Position numbers and translations under genes: made by a program. Below the pieces are notes generated by a model, which was given only the letters and a program-made list of their open reading frames with translations, did no database searches and was not told the DNA's origin. 64,000 nt of DNA from Streptomyces sp. A2-16 (GTDB taxonomy: Bacteria > Actinomycetota > Actinomycetes > Streptomycetales > Streptomycetaceae). The stretch spans positions 5,146,001 to 5,210,000 of the forward strand of contig NZ_CP063808.1 in the NCBI RefSeq assembly GCF_018128905.1, given 5' to 3'. This document shows positions 7,362 through 16,828 of the stretch, in pieces (within the stretch, counting starts at the first letter, position 1; each line of letters opens with the position of its first letter).

Positions 7362-8612
7362 TCAGTCTCCTTGGGACACGGGGGTCGGAACCGGTGCGGG
7401 CGGCTGGTCGTCGAGGTGCCTGCGGCCGCGGTGCGCGTATCCGGCCAGAGCCAGCAGAAGAGCCGCGAGCAGCAGTCCGACGGCCACCGGGGTGAGCAGT
7501 GCGGTCAACAGGCCCGCCGTGACGGGCGCGAGGAGTTGCACGGCGTTCACGGCGCTCTCCAGGGCGGCTCCGGTACGCCCCTGCAGCTCGGGCGGGACGA
7601 GCGCGATCGCCCGGGTCTGGAACAGCACGCTCAGCACCGGCCCGACGAACAGCGCGGCCCCGAACAGGGCGCCGTACGCCCACACGGAGCGCACCGCGCC
7701 GAGCGGCGCGACCAGCACCACCATGGCCAGCGAGCAGCCGACGACGAGCCGCCTCGCGGACACCCGGCGCAGCAGCCAGGGCGTCACCAGCGCGCCCGCC
7801 AGACCGCACCCGCTGGCCAGGCTGAGCATCAGCCCGACCGACGCGGGCGAGGCGCCGTGCGTCCGGGCCGCGATGAGCACGAAGTAGTACGCGGCGGTGA
7901 ACACGGCGTTCACACCCGCCCCCCACAGCAGGGCGAAGCGCAGGAACGGCTGGTGCCACAGGAAGCTCAGCCCCTCCCGGGCCGAGTCCCGGAACGACTT
8001 CGTGCGGTCCGTGCCGCCCGGTGGCGACAGTTCGGTGCGAATGGCGCGCACGCACAGCGCGGTCCCGGCATACGAGAGGGTGTTCGCGGCGAACGGCGCC
8101 CAGCGGGCCAGTTGGTACAGCACTCCGCCCAGGAACGGGCCCAGCAGCGCGGCCCCTTGATCGCGGGCCTGGAGCGCCGCGACCGCCCCGCTCGGGTCGT
8201 CCGGCGGCAGCACCGCCCGGATCGCGCCGCGGGCCGCCGCCGCGTAGACCGCGCCCGCGGCGCTCTCCACCGCGGTCACGGCGAACAGCAGGGGCAGCGT
8301 GATCCGGTCGAGGAACACCGCCGAGGTCAGCACCCCGAACGCGGTGAACGCGACCGCCGCCGAGCAGAGCATGAGGTGCTTTCGCGACCAGCGGTCGGCG
8401 AGGACGCCCGCGACCGGCCCGAGAACGGTGGGGACGGTCAGCGCGACCGTCCCCACCAGGCCGGCCAGCGCCGGACTCCCGCCGGCCGTCAGCACGAGCA
8501 GCACGAGGGTCAGCTCGGCGGCGTGCGTGCCCAGCCGGTCCGTGACGCCGGCCAGCCAGTACAGGCGGAAGTCACGGCGCCGCTGCGGCTGTTCAGCTCG
8601 TGGCCTGCTCAA
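7362..8612 (-). CDS. MFS transporter, likely exporter of the RiPP product
   Basis: A 416-residue membrane protein with about 12 hydrophobic segments and the MFS loop-2/3 signature (VAGVLADRWSRKHLM, a G-x-L-A-D-R-x-x-R-K pattern). It resembles the MFS_3/enterobactin-exporter-like group. Translation appears to start at TTG 8612 after a GGGGGA ribosome site. It is the first gene of the minus-strand RiPP operon and faces a SARP-type regulator across 143 bases. Export of the mature peptide and self-protection are inferred from position; the sequence alone does not define the substrate. Confidence 0.83.
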   Translation of the reverse strand: MSRPRAEQPQRRRDFRLYWLAGVTDRLGTHAAELTLVLLVLTAGGSPALAGLVGTVALTVPTVLGPVAGVLADRWSRKHLMLCSAAVAFTAFGVLTSAVFLDRITLPLLFAVTAVESAAGAVYAAAARGAIRAVLPPDDPSGAVAALQARDQGAALLGPFLGGVLYQLARWAPFAANTLSYAGTALCVRAIRTELSPPGGTDRTKSFRDSAREGLSFLWHQPFLRFALLWGAGVNAVFTAAYYFVLIAARTHGASPASVGLMLSLASGCGLAGALVTPWLLRRVSARRLVVGCSLAMVVLVAPLGAVRSVWAYGALFGAALFVGPVLSVLFQTRAIALVPPELQGRTGAALESAVNAVQLLAPVTAGLLTALLTPVAVGLLLAALLLALAGYAHRGRRHLDDQPPAPVPTPVSQGD

Positions 8613-8755
8613 CGCGTCCCCCGATCACGACGTCGGCTCCAGAGCCCCTCACTGTGTCCGACGGTTCCAGGACAAGGCTGGGACGAACCTTGAATCGGTC
8701 TTGCCGGGCAGGTATCACAAGAGGGTCGGACCCGACATTTGGAAGGTATGCGGTC
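8613..8755. promoter_or_regulatory. Divergent control region between RiPP operon and SARP regulator
   Basis: These 143 bases must carry the promoters for both the exporter-led operon and the regulator. I see short nested inverted repeats (GGTTC..GAACC and CAAGG..CCTTG around 8665-8694) but no convincing pair of SARP heptamer repeats and no clear -35/-10 boxes. Confidence 0.4.
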
Positions 8756-11611
8756 ATGACGGTGCATCTCACGGTGCTCGGCAGCATCGAGTCGCACATC
8801 GACGGCAAGCCCGCACCCCTGGGCCACTCCCGGCAGCGCAGCGTCCTCGCCGCGCTCCTCGTGGACACCGGACGGCCCGTCACCACCGGGGAACTGGCCG
8901 AACGCGTCTGGGGCGAGGCCCCCCCACGCCAGGCCCGCGCCACCCTCCACGGCTACGTCTCCCGCCTGCGCCAGGCCTTCTCCACCACCACCGAGGTGGC
9001 CATCACCCGACAGGCGGGCGGCTACGTCCTCGCCCTGACCCCCGCGGCCACCGTGGACGTGCACGACTTCCGCCGCCTGGTCGCCGAAGCCCGCAGGAGC
9101 GACGACCACAAAGCCCTGACCCTGCTGGAGAACGCGCTGGCCCGATGGACCGGCGACGCCTTCGGCCCGCTCGACACACCCTGGTTCAACTCGGTGCGCG
9201 ACACCCTCGACCAGGAACGCTTCGCGGCCCAACTCGACCTCGACGACCTGCGATTACGCCTCGGCCGCCACTCCGAGTCCCTGCCCGGCCTGCGGGCCCG
9301 CTCCGCCGCACACCCCCTCGACGAACGCCTCGCCGGCCAGATGATGCTCGCCCTGCACCACAGTGGCCGCGCCGCCGAAGCCCTCGCCCACTACCAGCAC
9401 GTCCGGCACCGCCTGGCCGGTGAACTGGGCATCGAACCGGGCCCCGCGCTACGGCAGATCCAGGCCATCGTCCTGGCACCGCCCCCCGCCCCGCCCGCCG
9501 GCCGCACCTCTGCCCCCGGAACGGCACGGCCCACCGCACCGCGGACCACGCCCGCCCCGCAGGAGGTGACAGGCACTCCCCCGGCCCAACTCCCGGCGCC
9601 CGTCACCGCGTTCACCGGCCGCCGCAGCGAAGTGGCCCGACTCGACGAACTGGCCCGCACGTCGGGCATCGTCGCCCTGTCCGGCACAGCCGGAGTCGGC
9701 AAGACCACGCTCGCGGTGCACTGGGCACATCGGGCACGCGACGCCTTCCCCGACGGGCAGCTGTACGCGAACCTGCGCGGCTTCGACCCGTCGGCGGCCC
9801 CGACGGACCCCGCAGAGGCCGTACGCGGCTTTCTGGTCGCTCTCGGAGTCCAGCCGGAGCGCGTACCCGTCGGCCTGGAGGAACTGACCGGCCTGTACCG
9901 CAGTCTGCTGGCCGACCGGAGGATCCTGATCCTCCTTGACAACGCCCGCGACGCGGAACAGGTCCGCCCCCTGCTGCCCGGCGTCCGCGGCACCTTCACG
10001 CTGGTGACCAGCCGCAACCGGCTCACCAGCCTGGCCGTGGCCGAGGACGCCCGGCTCCTGACCGTCGACCCGCTCACCTCCGACCAGGCCCGCGCCCTGC
10101 TCACAGCCCGGCTCGGCGACCCCCGGATCGCCGCCGAACCGACGGCCGTGCAGGAGATCACCGCCCGCTGTGCGGGACTGCCGTTCGCGCTGGCCGTGGT
10201 GGCCGCCCGCGCCGCCGCCCGACCGCACTTCCCGCTCGCCCTGCTGGCGGAGGAACTGCGCGCCGACGGAGGCCGCCTCGACGCCCTCGACGCGGGAGAT
10301 CCGGCCACCCAGGTGCGGGCCGTGTTCTTCTGGTCGTACCGCGCCCTGGACCCCGACACGGCCCGCATGTTCCGTCTGCTGGGGCTTCATCCCGGGCCCG
10401 ACCTCTCGGTTCACGCGGCCGCCGCGCTGGCCGGCGTCCCCGTGTCCACGGCCCGCTCCCGGCTGGCCGACCTGACCCGCGTCCATCTGCTCACCGAGCA
10501 CCTCCCCGGCCGGTACACCCTCCACGACCTCCTGCGCGCCTACGCCGCCGAACTCGCCCAGGCCCAGGACACCGACCGCGAGCGGGCCATCCGCCGTCTG
10601 CTCGACCACTACCTCGGCACGGCGCGCAGAGCCGACGCCCTGCTGACGCCCCGGAGCACTCCGGCGCAGGACACGGCACAGCCGCTCTCCGATCACCAGG
10701 AGGCGCTGGACTGGTTCACCGCCGAGCACCCGATCCTGCTCGCCCTCGTCGCCCGGTCCCCGGCACCGGACAACTGGGAACTGGCCTCGACCCTCACCAC
10801 CTTCCTCGACCGCAACGGGCACTGGCAGGCCCTGGCGACGGTTCAGACGACAGCGCTCGAAGCCGCCCGCCGACAAGACAACACAGCGGCCCGGGCCGAC
10901 GCGCACCGCGGCCTCGGACTGGCCCTGGACCGCCTGGACCACCACACCGAGGCCTACGACCACTACCTCAAGGCCCTCGCCCTCTACGGCGAACTCGGCA
11001 GCCACTCCGGCCGGGCCCGGGTCCATCAGCACCTGTCCCGGCTCCTCGAGGCCAAGGGCCTGCACCACTGGGCCCTCGCTCACGCACGGCGCAGCCTGAA
11101 CCACCACCGGGCGGACGAGGACGCCGCCGGAGAATCCGCCGCGCTCAACCACATCGGCTGGGTCCTCGCACAACTCGGCCATCACCACCGGGCGTTGGTC
11201 CACTGCCGCGCGTCGCTCACGCTCGCCGAGGACGCGGGGGACCTCAACGGGCAGGCTCACATCCAGGACAGCCTCGGATACGTCCATCTGCGACTCGGGC
11301 GGTACGAGGCTGCGGCCACCCACTACCGCCGGGCCGTCGCCCTGTTCCACCAGACCGGCGACCGCCTCAGCGCGGCCAGAGGGCTCACCCAACTGGCGGA
11401 GACCTGCCGGCACGCCGCCCACCCCGCCGCCGCCCGCGACGCCTGGGGCCAGGCCCTCACCTTGACCGACCAACTCGGCCTGCCCGACTCCGACCCCCTC
11501 CGCGCCGGCATCCTGAACTCCCTGGACCTGCCCGCCTTTCCTGACACGGCAAGCGAGGCACCCGTACGAGCCGAAATTCCGGGAATTCACTCCGTCCCGT
11601 TGCGCGAATAG
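8756..11611 (+). CDS. SARP-family transcriptional regulator with NB-ARC and TPR domains (AfsR-like)
   Basis: A 951-residue protein. ATG 8756 is chosen because GGAAGG lies 9 bases upstream and the protein then begins with the usual VHLTVLGSIESHIDG strand; the longer upstream frame is not protein-like. Order: OmpR-type winged helix (1-95, with RQRSVLAALLV), bacterial transcriptional activation domain (about 100-245), Pro/Ala linker, NB-ARC ATPase with P-loop GTAGVGKTT at 310-318 and LILLDNA as Walker B, then TPR repeats from about 700 to the end. Such proteins activate secondary-metabolite genes. Being divergent from the RiPP operon it is the natural candidate regulator, although AfsR-type proteins can also act globally. 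Confidence 0.87.
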   Translation: MTVHLTVLGSIESHIDGKPAPLGHSRQRSVLAALLVDTGRPVTTGELAERVWGEAPPRQARATLHGYVSRLRQAFSTTTEVAITRQAGGYVLALTPAATVDVHDFRRLVAEARRSDDHKALTLLENALARWTGDAFGPLDTPWFNSVRDTLDQERFAAQLDLDDLRLRLGRHSESLPGLRARSAAHPLDERLAGQMMLALHHSGRAAEALAHYQHVRHRLAGELGIEPGPALRQIQAIVLAPPPAPPAGRTSAPGTARPTAPRTTPAPQEVTGTPPAQLPAPVTAFTGRRSEVARLDELARTSGIVALSGTAGVGKTTLAVHWAHRARDAFPDGQLYANLRGFDPSAAPTDPAEAVRGFLVALGVQPERVPVGLEELTGLYRSLLADRRILILLDNARDAEQVRPLLPGVRGTFTLVTSRNRLTSLAVAEDARLLTVDPLTSDQARALLTARLGDPRIAAEPTAVQEITARCAGLPFALAVVAARAAARPHFPLALLAEELRADGGRLDALDAGDPATQVRAVFFWSYRALDPDTARMFRLLGLHPGPDLSVHAAAALAGVPVSTARSRLADLTRVHLLTEHLPGRYTLHDLLRAYAAELAQAQDTDRERAIRRLLDHYLGTARRADALLTPRSTPAQDTAQPLSDHQEALDWFTAEHPILLALVARSPAPDNWELASTLTTFLDRNGHWQALATVQTTALEAARRQDNTAARADAHRGLGLALDRLDHHTEAYDHYLKALALYGELGSHSGRARVHQHLSRLLEAKGLHHWALAHARRSLNHHRADEDAAGESAALNHIGWVLAQLGHHHRALVHCRASLTLAEDAGDLNGQAHIQDSLGYVHLRLGRYEAAATHYRRAVALFHQTGDRLSAARGLTQLAETCRHAAHPAAARDAWGQALTLTDQLGLPDSDPLRAGILNSLDLPAFPDTASEAPVRAEIPGIHSVPLRE

Positions 11612-11663
11612 CCGACAAATCGCGCCTCGTCGGACATTGACTCCACTGATAACATTCCCATTC

Positions 11664-12032
11664 ATGAACGACGGTATTTACGTAGGGAATGCGGGGCACG
11701 ACGCCCCACTGGACCGAGGATGGATACTCGGCCACTTCAAGGAGGTCGGCGACCCTCGGCACACCGAGGCGGTCGAGGTCAAATGGGGTATCCATCCGCG
11801 CGGCGAGCAGCGGCTGGAGTGGGTACGGGGTGAGGAGCGGACCGCTCTCCTGGTGCTCATCAGCGGCCGGTTTCGCGTGGAATTCCCTGGGCGAGATGTC
11901 GTTCTCGAAAAGCAGGGAGATTATGTCGTCTGGGGTCGCGGTGTCGATCACTCGTGGTGCGCGGAAGAAGAATCGGTGTTGTTGACGGTTCGGTGGCCGT
12001 CCGTCGCCGGTTACGCCATCACGCAGGAATAG
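11664..12032 (+). CDS. Small cupin-fold protein
   Basis: A 122-residue protein from ATG 11664. Its second half has cupin features: LLVLISGRFRVEFPGRDVVLEKQGDY, then WGRGVDHSWCAEEES, including the DHSW/DHCW-type motif of small stand-alone cupins. No signal peptide is visible. No ribosome site precedes the start, but TAACAT lies at 11647-11652, so a leaderless transcript is possible. The gene is less GC-rich at its ends than its neighbours. It follows the SARP gene by 52 bases on the same strand and could belong to the RiPP locus or be unrelated. The ligand is unknown; similar proteins are sometimes mislabelled signal peptidase. Confidence 0.6.
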   Translation: MNDGIYVGNAGHDAPLDRGWILGHFKEVGDPRHTEAVEVKWGIHPRGEQRLEWVRGEERTALLVLISGRFRVEFPGRDVVLEKQGDYVVWGRGVDHSWCAEEESVLLTVRWPSVAGYAITQE

Positions 12033-12056
12033 TTCGGATTCTCCGCAGGGAAGAGC

Positions 12057-12084
12057 GGGGTGGTCCGATCGACCGGACCACCCC
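12057..12084. terminator. Bidirectional terminator between convergent genes
   Basis: GGGGTGGTCCG (12057-12067) pairs perfectly with CGGACCACCCC (12074-12084) over a 6-base loop, followed by TTTC on the plus strand. It lies exactly between the ends of the cupin gene and the minus-strand sialidase-like gene. Confidence 0.75.
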
Positions 12085-12096
12085 TTTCGCGAAGGC

Positions 12097-13482
12097 CTAG
12101 CGGACGAGCTTCCAGTCCTGCGAGCCGTCGGCAGTGCCGTTCTGGAGGGTGAGCGGCGCTCCCGCGGACGCCCCGGTGAGGTAGAGGCTCGTGTTCTTGA
12201 CGGCCTGGAGCCGGTAGTAACCGTCGGACGCCTTGACGAGGTTCCAGCTGCCCGTCGGGCTGTTGTCGACCCACTGGCCGATGCGCTGACCGACCGTGGC
12301 GTTGCCCGTCCAGATGGCCGCCGCCCTGCCGCCCGACCTGTTCAGCAGGGTCGTACCGCCGTTCGGCTCGGTCACCACGTGCCATTGCTGGGTGTCCGGG
12401 TCGGCCGCCGCTCCGGAGTCCTCCAGAACCACGTCCGGTGTGTCCGCGTTGCCGAGGTTGGCGTCGTTGGTCCTGTTGCCGGTACCGATCACCTGACCGG
12501 TCTTGCGGTTGACCAGCTGGTAGTAGGTGCCGGCCGAGTCGCCGAGGTCGACCTCGGCGTAGGCGATCGTGGACGTGCCCTGGTTGTTGAGGATCGCGAT
12601 GCGGCCGGTGCCGTCGACGTACTGGAGGTTGCGGCTGTAGCCGGCCGGCGAGGTCGTCTGGTACTCGGTCCACACGACGTCGCTGCGTCCGGTCTCGTTG
12701 ACCCACACGTCGCCGCTGTTCGCCGCGTTGTAGACGAGACGCCCGTCGGGCAAGCGGACCAGGACCGGCCTGCCGCCGCCCGAGAGCGGACGGGAACCGG
12801 CGACGACCGGGAGCGCGCCGACGGACATGCCGGTCTGGCTGCCGCGGAAGAACTTCAGCGGATCGTCGGAGATGACATAGCGGGTGTTGGCTCCGCCGCC
12901 CCAGTACTCGAAGGTGAGCATCCACCTGCCGTCCGACGTCGGGACGACGTTGGTCATGCCCGGCCGGCCGCCGCCGATCTCGCTCTTGCCGCCGCCCATG
13001 TCCTGCACCGACCCGGAGATGTCGACGACGGGGTCGCTCCAGTTGGTGGTCCGGCCGTCCCAGGTACGGTGCACGAGGATCTGGCCGTGCGAGTCGGTGG
13101 CCGTGTCGTTGGCGGGGTCCTTCTTCGGGACGCCGGTGACCGGGTCGAAGCCGGTGTAGTCGTTCTCGTCGGAGTAGTAGCAGACCAGCTTGCCCTTGTA
13201 GACCATCAGGTAGGGCTCCCACAGCGGGTCCACCTGCTTGTCCTTGTTGGCGGTCGCGACGTTCGTGCCAGTCGCGCCCGCGCTGCCGCCCTGCCAGCCG
13301 CCGGTCGCCACGACGTTGAGGACCTTCCAGCTCCTGCCCTCGTCGGTGCTGGAGTACAGGGCGATCGCCAGGTCGCTGCGGTCGCCGTCGTTGGACGGGG
13401 TCCAGTTCGGGTCGGCCGCCTTGTGCTCCTTGTAGTAGACCCCGGCCACGCGATTCCCGACTGCACTGCGTGTTTCCATCAC
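12097..13482 (-). pseudogene. N-terminally truncated sialidase/GH93-like beta-propeller enzyme with ricin domain
   Basis: The frame encodes 461 residues starting abruptly inside a six-bladed-propeller fold (VGNRVAGVYYKEHK), with an in-frame TGA 30 bases before the start and no signal peptide, although relatives are secreted. It contains propeller blades (STDEGRSWKVLN, DPLWEPYLMVYKGKLVCYYSDE, GGGRPGMTNVVP) typical of the BNR/sialidase-like group that includes GH93 exo-arabinanases. The last ~130 residues are a ricin-type lectin domain (YYQLVNRKTGQVIG through LQNGTADGSQDWKLVR). Loss of roughly the first 150-200 residues would remove the export signal and part of the active site. Cytoplasmic expression of a remnant is possible but function is doubtful. 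Confidence 0.68.
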
Positions 13483-13560
13483 GCATGTCCACCCACGCGC
13501 GGGGCGACTTCATCGACTTCATCGACTTCCGTCTTCGGGCGCCGGCCCGACCCGTCGCCG

Positions 13561-15702
13561 CTACCCGAGACGCAGCAGTACGGCAGTCCCCGGCCGGGGC
13601 AGTGTGACCGTGAGCGTGCCATCGACCGCGTTCCAGCTCGCCTTCGCGCCGGAGTCGCTCGGATACAGCACCGCCGGGCGCACGGGAGAGTCGCGCAGGT
13701 GCGGTACCGGCACGGTGACGCTGTCGCCGGACTGGTCCTGTACCGCGGACCGGCCGACGGGCCCCTCCGGGTCGTCGGCGACCGGCGTGCGCCGCCAGAA
13801 CGCCAGATACGTGCCCGACTCGGCGTGCAGCCCGTGCGCGAGCCAGGTGTCCGTCCAGGAGGGCAGACCCAGCGGCCACACAGGCCGGGCCTCCGCGATC
13901 TCGGGGCGGATGCGCCGGTAGACGTCGACGGCCGAGCGGACGAGCGCGGACTGCTCCTCGCTCATCCGGTCGAGGAAGCCGGACAGATGCACCCGGCCGA
14001 GCAGCGCGGTCGTCATCGTGAAGGCGATCTCGTCGAGGGTGAAGTGCGGCTGGGGGTAGGCCCAGACGGCTGCCTGCTCGGGGGTGACGGCGGTGGCGGC
14101 CGCCGCCGCGATGGGCGGGTAGCGCAGCGGGTCCTGCTGGTCGCTCGTGGACTGCAGCTGGGCGACGGCGAGTTGTGCGTAGTCCATGCGCAGTCCTCCC
14201 GAGCCGCAGTTCTCCAGGACGAGGCCGGGGTGACGGTCGAGGAGGGAGGCCAGCCAGTCGAGGTGGGCGCGGTGGTGGCCGAGCAGTCCGGCGCCTGCGC
14301 TCTCGGTGCCGTTCTCGGTTCCGGGGCCGGCGTTGATGTTGTAGTCGAGTTTGAGGTAGCCGACGCCCCACTCCCCCACGATCCGGTCGACGACCCGGTC
14401 GAGATGGGCGCGGGCCGCGGGGTGGCGCAGGTCCAGGTGGTGGCGTCCGTGCTCGGTCAGGCGGACGCCGCCGCGGCGGAAGAACGCCTCGGGCGGCAGG
14501 GTGCGCGCGAGGGGGCTGCGGACGCCGACGACCTCGGGTTCCAGCCACAGCCCGGGTGTCATGCCCTGGCGTCGGATGGCGTCCAGGACTTCCTGGATGC
14601 CGCCCGGGAAGCGCCGACCGGCGGGTTCCCAGGCGCCGACCGCGTCCCACCAGCCCTGGGCGTCGTCGTCGTACCAGCCGGCGTCGATGACGAAGACCTC
14701 GGCACCGGCCGCACCGGCCGCTTCGATCAGCGGCAGGAGCTTGGCGGTGGTGGGGTCGCCCATCAGGGTGTTCATGTAGTCGTTGTAGATCACCGGCAGC
14801 GCCCGGAGATCGGGGTGGCTGCGGCGGATGAGGCGGCGGTAGGCGGTGAGCTCGCCGAAGGCCGCGTCCAGGCCTCCGGATTCGGCGCGCACGAGGACGG
14901 CGGGCACGGTGGTGAACTCCTCGCCCGGAGCAAGCGTGTGCCGCCACTGGTGGTGTGCGTCGTCGGGCCCGAACAGGGCCACATAGGCGGCGCCCTCGCG
15001 CTCCCCGGTCTCGTACCGCCAGCCCGCGCTGGACTCGATCTGCCAGAGCCAGGCTCCGCCGGCGCCGTCTGTGAGGGCGCCGAGGGGCAGATGGCGGCCC
15101 GTCGACCAACTGCCCTGCGAGCAGCGCTCGAAGCAGCCGCGGCCCTCGTGGCCGTGGGCCGCCCTGTTCAGGGAGACGACCTGGTCCCGGAACCCGGCGT
15201 GCCGCCAACGGCATTCGGCGAGCCAGTCGTTGTCGGCCCAGTGCAGGGTCAGACCGCCCAGACCGCCTCCCGGGTCGGCGATGCCTCCGAGTGTGAGGGT
15301 GGAGACGCTCTCCAGGTGCACGGGGGTCTCCCCCTCGTTGACCAGGCGCACCTGGCTGCGCAGGAAACCCGAACCCGGGACGGTGGCCAGGACGACGTGG
15401 GCGGCCAGACCGGTCTGCGGATCGGTGAGCCGGATCGTGGTGCGCCGCCAGTGACCGTCCTCGACGGTCTCGTGGTCGCGCAGCATCAGGCGGCCGCCGA
15501 CGGCCGTGTCGATGAAGCGTTCTCCGGACCAGGTGCGTCCGTGCCCGGTGAGGACGACCTCGACGAGGGGAACACGGCATCCCGGGCTCCCGTCACCGAG
15601 GGCGAGCCCGACCGAGCCGGTCGCGTCCGCCACGGCACGCAGTCCGAGGACCTCGTCGCACCACAGCAGGGACTCCCGGGCGATCTCGGCGGCAGCTGTC
15701 AA
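13561..15702 (-). CDS. GH36 alpha-galactosidase
   Basis: A 713-residue enzyme without signal peptide, so intracellular. It has the GH36 layout: N-terminal beta-sandwich, (beta/alpha)8 barrel with nucleophile D453 in GYLKLDYN and acid/base D521 in QSTSDQQDP, and a C-terminal beta domain. Other family marks are VIDAGWYDDD and WLEPEVV. Length matches the ~700-residue family. The start is TTG 15702 with GAGAAGGGA upstream and overlaps the divergent LacI reading frame. Beside a LacI regulator and a CUT1 transporter, it probably hydrolyses imported alpha-galactosides; a related GH36 specificity cannot be excluded. Confidence 0.88.
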   Translation of the reverse strand: MTAAAEIARESLLWCDEVLGLRAVADATGSVGLALGDGSPGCRVPLVEVVLTGHGRTWSGERFIDTAVGGRLMLRDHETVEDGHWRRTTIRLTDPQTGLAAHVVLATVPGSGFLRSQVRLVNEGETPVHLESVSTLTLGGIADPGGGLGGLTLHWADNDWLAECRWRHAGFRDQVVSLNRAAHGHEGRGCFERCSQGSWSTGRHLPLGALTDGAGGAWLWQIESSAGWRYETGEREGAAYVALFGPDDAHHQWRHTLAPGEEFTTVPAVLVRAESGGLDAAFGELTAYRRLIRRSHPDLRALPVIYNDYMNTLMGDPTTAKLLPLIEAAGAAGAEVFVIDAGWYDDDAQGWWDAVGAWEPAGRRFPGGIQEVLDAIRRQGMTPGLWLEPEVVGVRSPLARTLPPEAFFRRGGVRLTEHGRHHLDLRHPAARAHLDRVVDRIVGEWGVGYLKLDYNINAGPGTENGTESAGAGLLGHHRAHLDWLASLLDRHPGLVLENCGSGGLRMDYAQLAVAQLQSTSDQQDPLRYPPIAAAAATAVTPEQAAVWAYPQPHFTLDEIAFTMTTALLGRVHLSGFLDRMSEEQSALVRSAVDVYRRIRPEIAEARPVWPLGLPSWTDTWLAHGLHAESGTYLAFWRRTPVADDPEGPVGRSAVQDQSGDSVTVPVPHLRDSPVRPAVLYPSDSGAKASWNAVDGTLTVTLPRPGTAVLLRLG

Positions 15703-16742
15703 CGCAGTTCCCTTCTCGGCACAGTCGGCGGAAGGCCGCCAGCATCCGTGATGTCGCCGAGGCGGCGGATGTCTCCTACCAGACCGTTTCGAGGGTCATC
15801 AACGGCCGTCCGAACGTGCGGGAGGAGACCCGCCACCGGGTGCAGGAGGCCATCGCGGCCCTCGGCTTCCGCCGCAACGCCACCGCGTTCGCCCTGGCCA
15901 GCGGCGTCACCAGGGCGGTCACGGTTCTGACGTCCAACACCGTCCTCCACGGCTACGCGGCCACCCTGCAAGGCCTGGAGGAGGCCGCCCGGGCCGCCTG
16001 CTACTCGGTCGGCGTGCGGGTGCTGACACCGGAGGACGACCTGGACCGCACGGTCGCCACCGCGACCGCGGCCGGTGGCGGGATGATCGTGATCGGGTTC
16101 GACCGGCTCGGGGCCGCGGCCCTGGACCGGGTGCCGTCCGACGTGCCCTGCGCGGCGGCCGTCGAGGCACCACCACCCGGCCGCACCCCGGCCCGGGCGG
16201 CGGTGTGGGCCGACGACCGCGAGGCCGCCCGGGCAGCCACCCGCCACCTGCTCGACCTCGGGCACCCCACGGTCCACTACGTGGCGATCCCCACCTCCAC
16301 CGGCTCCCGGACCTCGATGTCCCCCCGCGCCGAAGGCTGGCGCCAGGCCCTGGAGGCGGCCGGTGTCACTCCGCCACCACCCCTCGGCGAGGGCTGGGAC
16401 GCCCAGGCCGGCTACGCGGCGGGAGGCCGACTGGCACTCGATCCCGACGTCACCGCGATCCTGTGCGGCAACGACGACCTGGCGCTCGGAGTCCTGCGCG
16501 CCCTGCACGACGCCGGCCGACGCGTCCCCGCGGACGTCAGCGTCATCGGCTTCGACGACGCCCCGCACTCACCCTTCCTCATCCCCGCCCTGACCACGGT
16601 CCGCATGGACTTCCAGGGACTGGGCCGCACCGCCTTCGAACTCCTGCGCACCCAGCTGGAGTCCGACCACCGACCGGCCGAACCGACGCTCCTCGCCCCC
16701 GAACTGGTCCGGCGCGAAAGCACCGGCCGGAGGACCGCCTGA
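15696..16742 (+). CDS. LacI-family transcriptional regulator (start codon uncertain)
   Basis: The LacI helix-turn-helix is clear (SIRDVAEAADVSYQTVSRVING from 15741), followed by a periplasmic-binding-like ligand domain (VTVLTSN, AILCGNDDLALGVL, VSVIGFDDAPHSPFL). No ATG, GTG or TTG precedes this motif in frame. CTG 15696 would give a 348-residue protein with a plausible basic N-terminus (STQFPSRHSRRKAA), overlapping the divergent GH36 start by 7 bases. GTG 15816 would delete the DNA-binding helix. The regulator presumably controls GH36 and the CUT1 transporter downstream in response to a galactoside-type sugar. A 5' truncation or sequence error is also possible. Confidence 0.75.
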   Translation: MSTQFPSRHSRRKAASIRDVAEAADVSYQTVSRVINGRPNVREETRHRVQEAIAALGFRRNATAFALASGVTRAVTVLTSNTVLHGYAATLQGLEEAARAACYSVGVRVLTPEDDLDRTVATATAAGGGMIVIGFDRLGAAALDRVPSDVPCAAAVEAPPPGRTPARAAVWADDREAARAATRHLLDLGHPTVHYVAIPTSTGSRTSMSPRAEGWRQALEAAGVTPPPPLGEGWDAQAGYAAGGRLALDPDVTAILCGNDDLALGVLRALHDAGRRVPADVSVIGFDDAPHSPFLIPALTTVRMDFQGLGRTAFELLRTQLESDHRPAEPTLLAPELVRRESTGRRTA

Positions 16743-16828
16743 CCCGGGCGGCCCCGCACCCCGCCCCGGCCATCCCCCACGTTCCACCGCACAGCTCTGC
16801 CAACCCTCGCGTGTCTAAGGACCACACC

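Noticed and set aside
13505..13529. Short CGACTTCAT tandem repeats before the truncated sialidase-like gene
   Set aside because: Only about two and a half 9-base copies; too short to interpret, though it may mark the deletion end point.
12379..15930. A 1183-codon plus-strand frame across the sialidase-like and GH36 genes
   Set aside because: It is the antisense shadow of two clearly coding minus-strand genes, with Gly/Ala/Val/Arg-rich low-complexity translation and no family motif.
16205..16828. Long N-terminal extension of the binding-protein frame at 16829
   Set aside because: The extension is antisense-like Arg/Pro-rich sequence overlapping LacI; ATG 16829 has a ribosome site and starts a normal lipoprotein signal.
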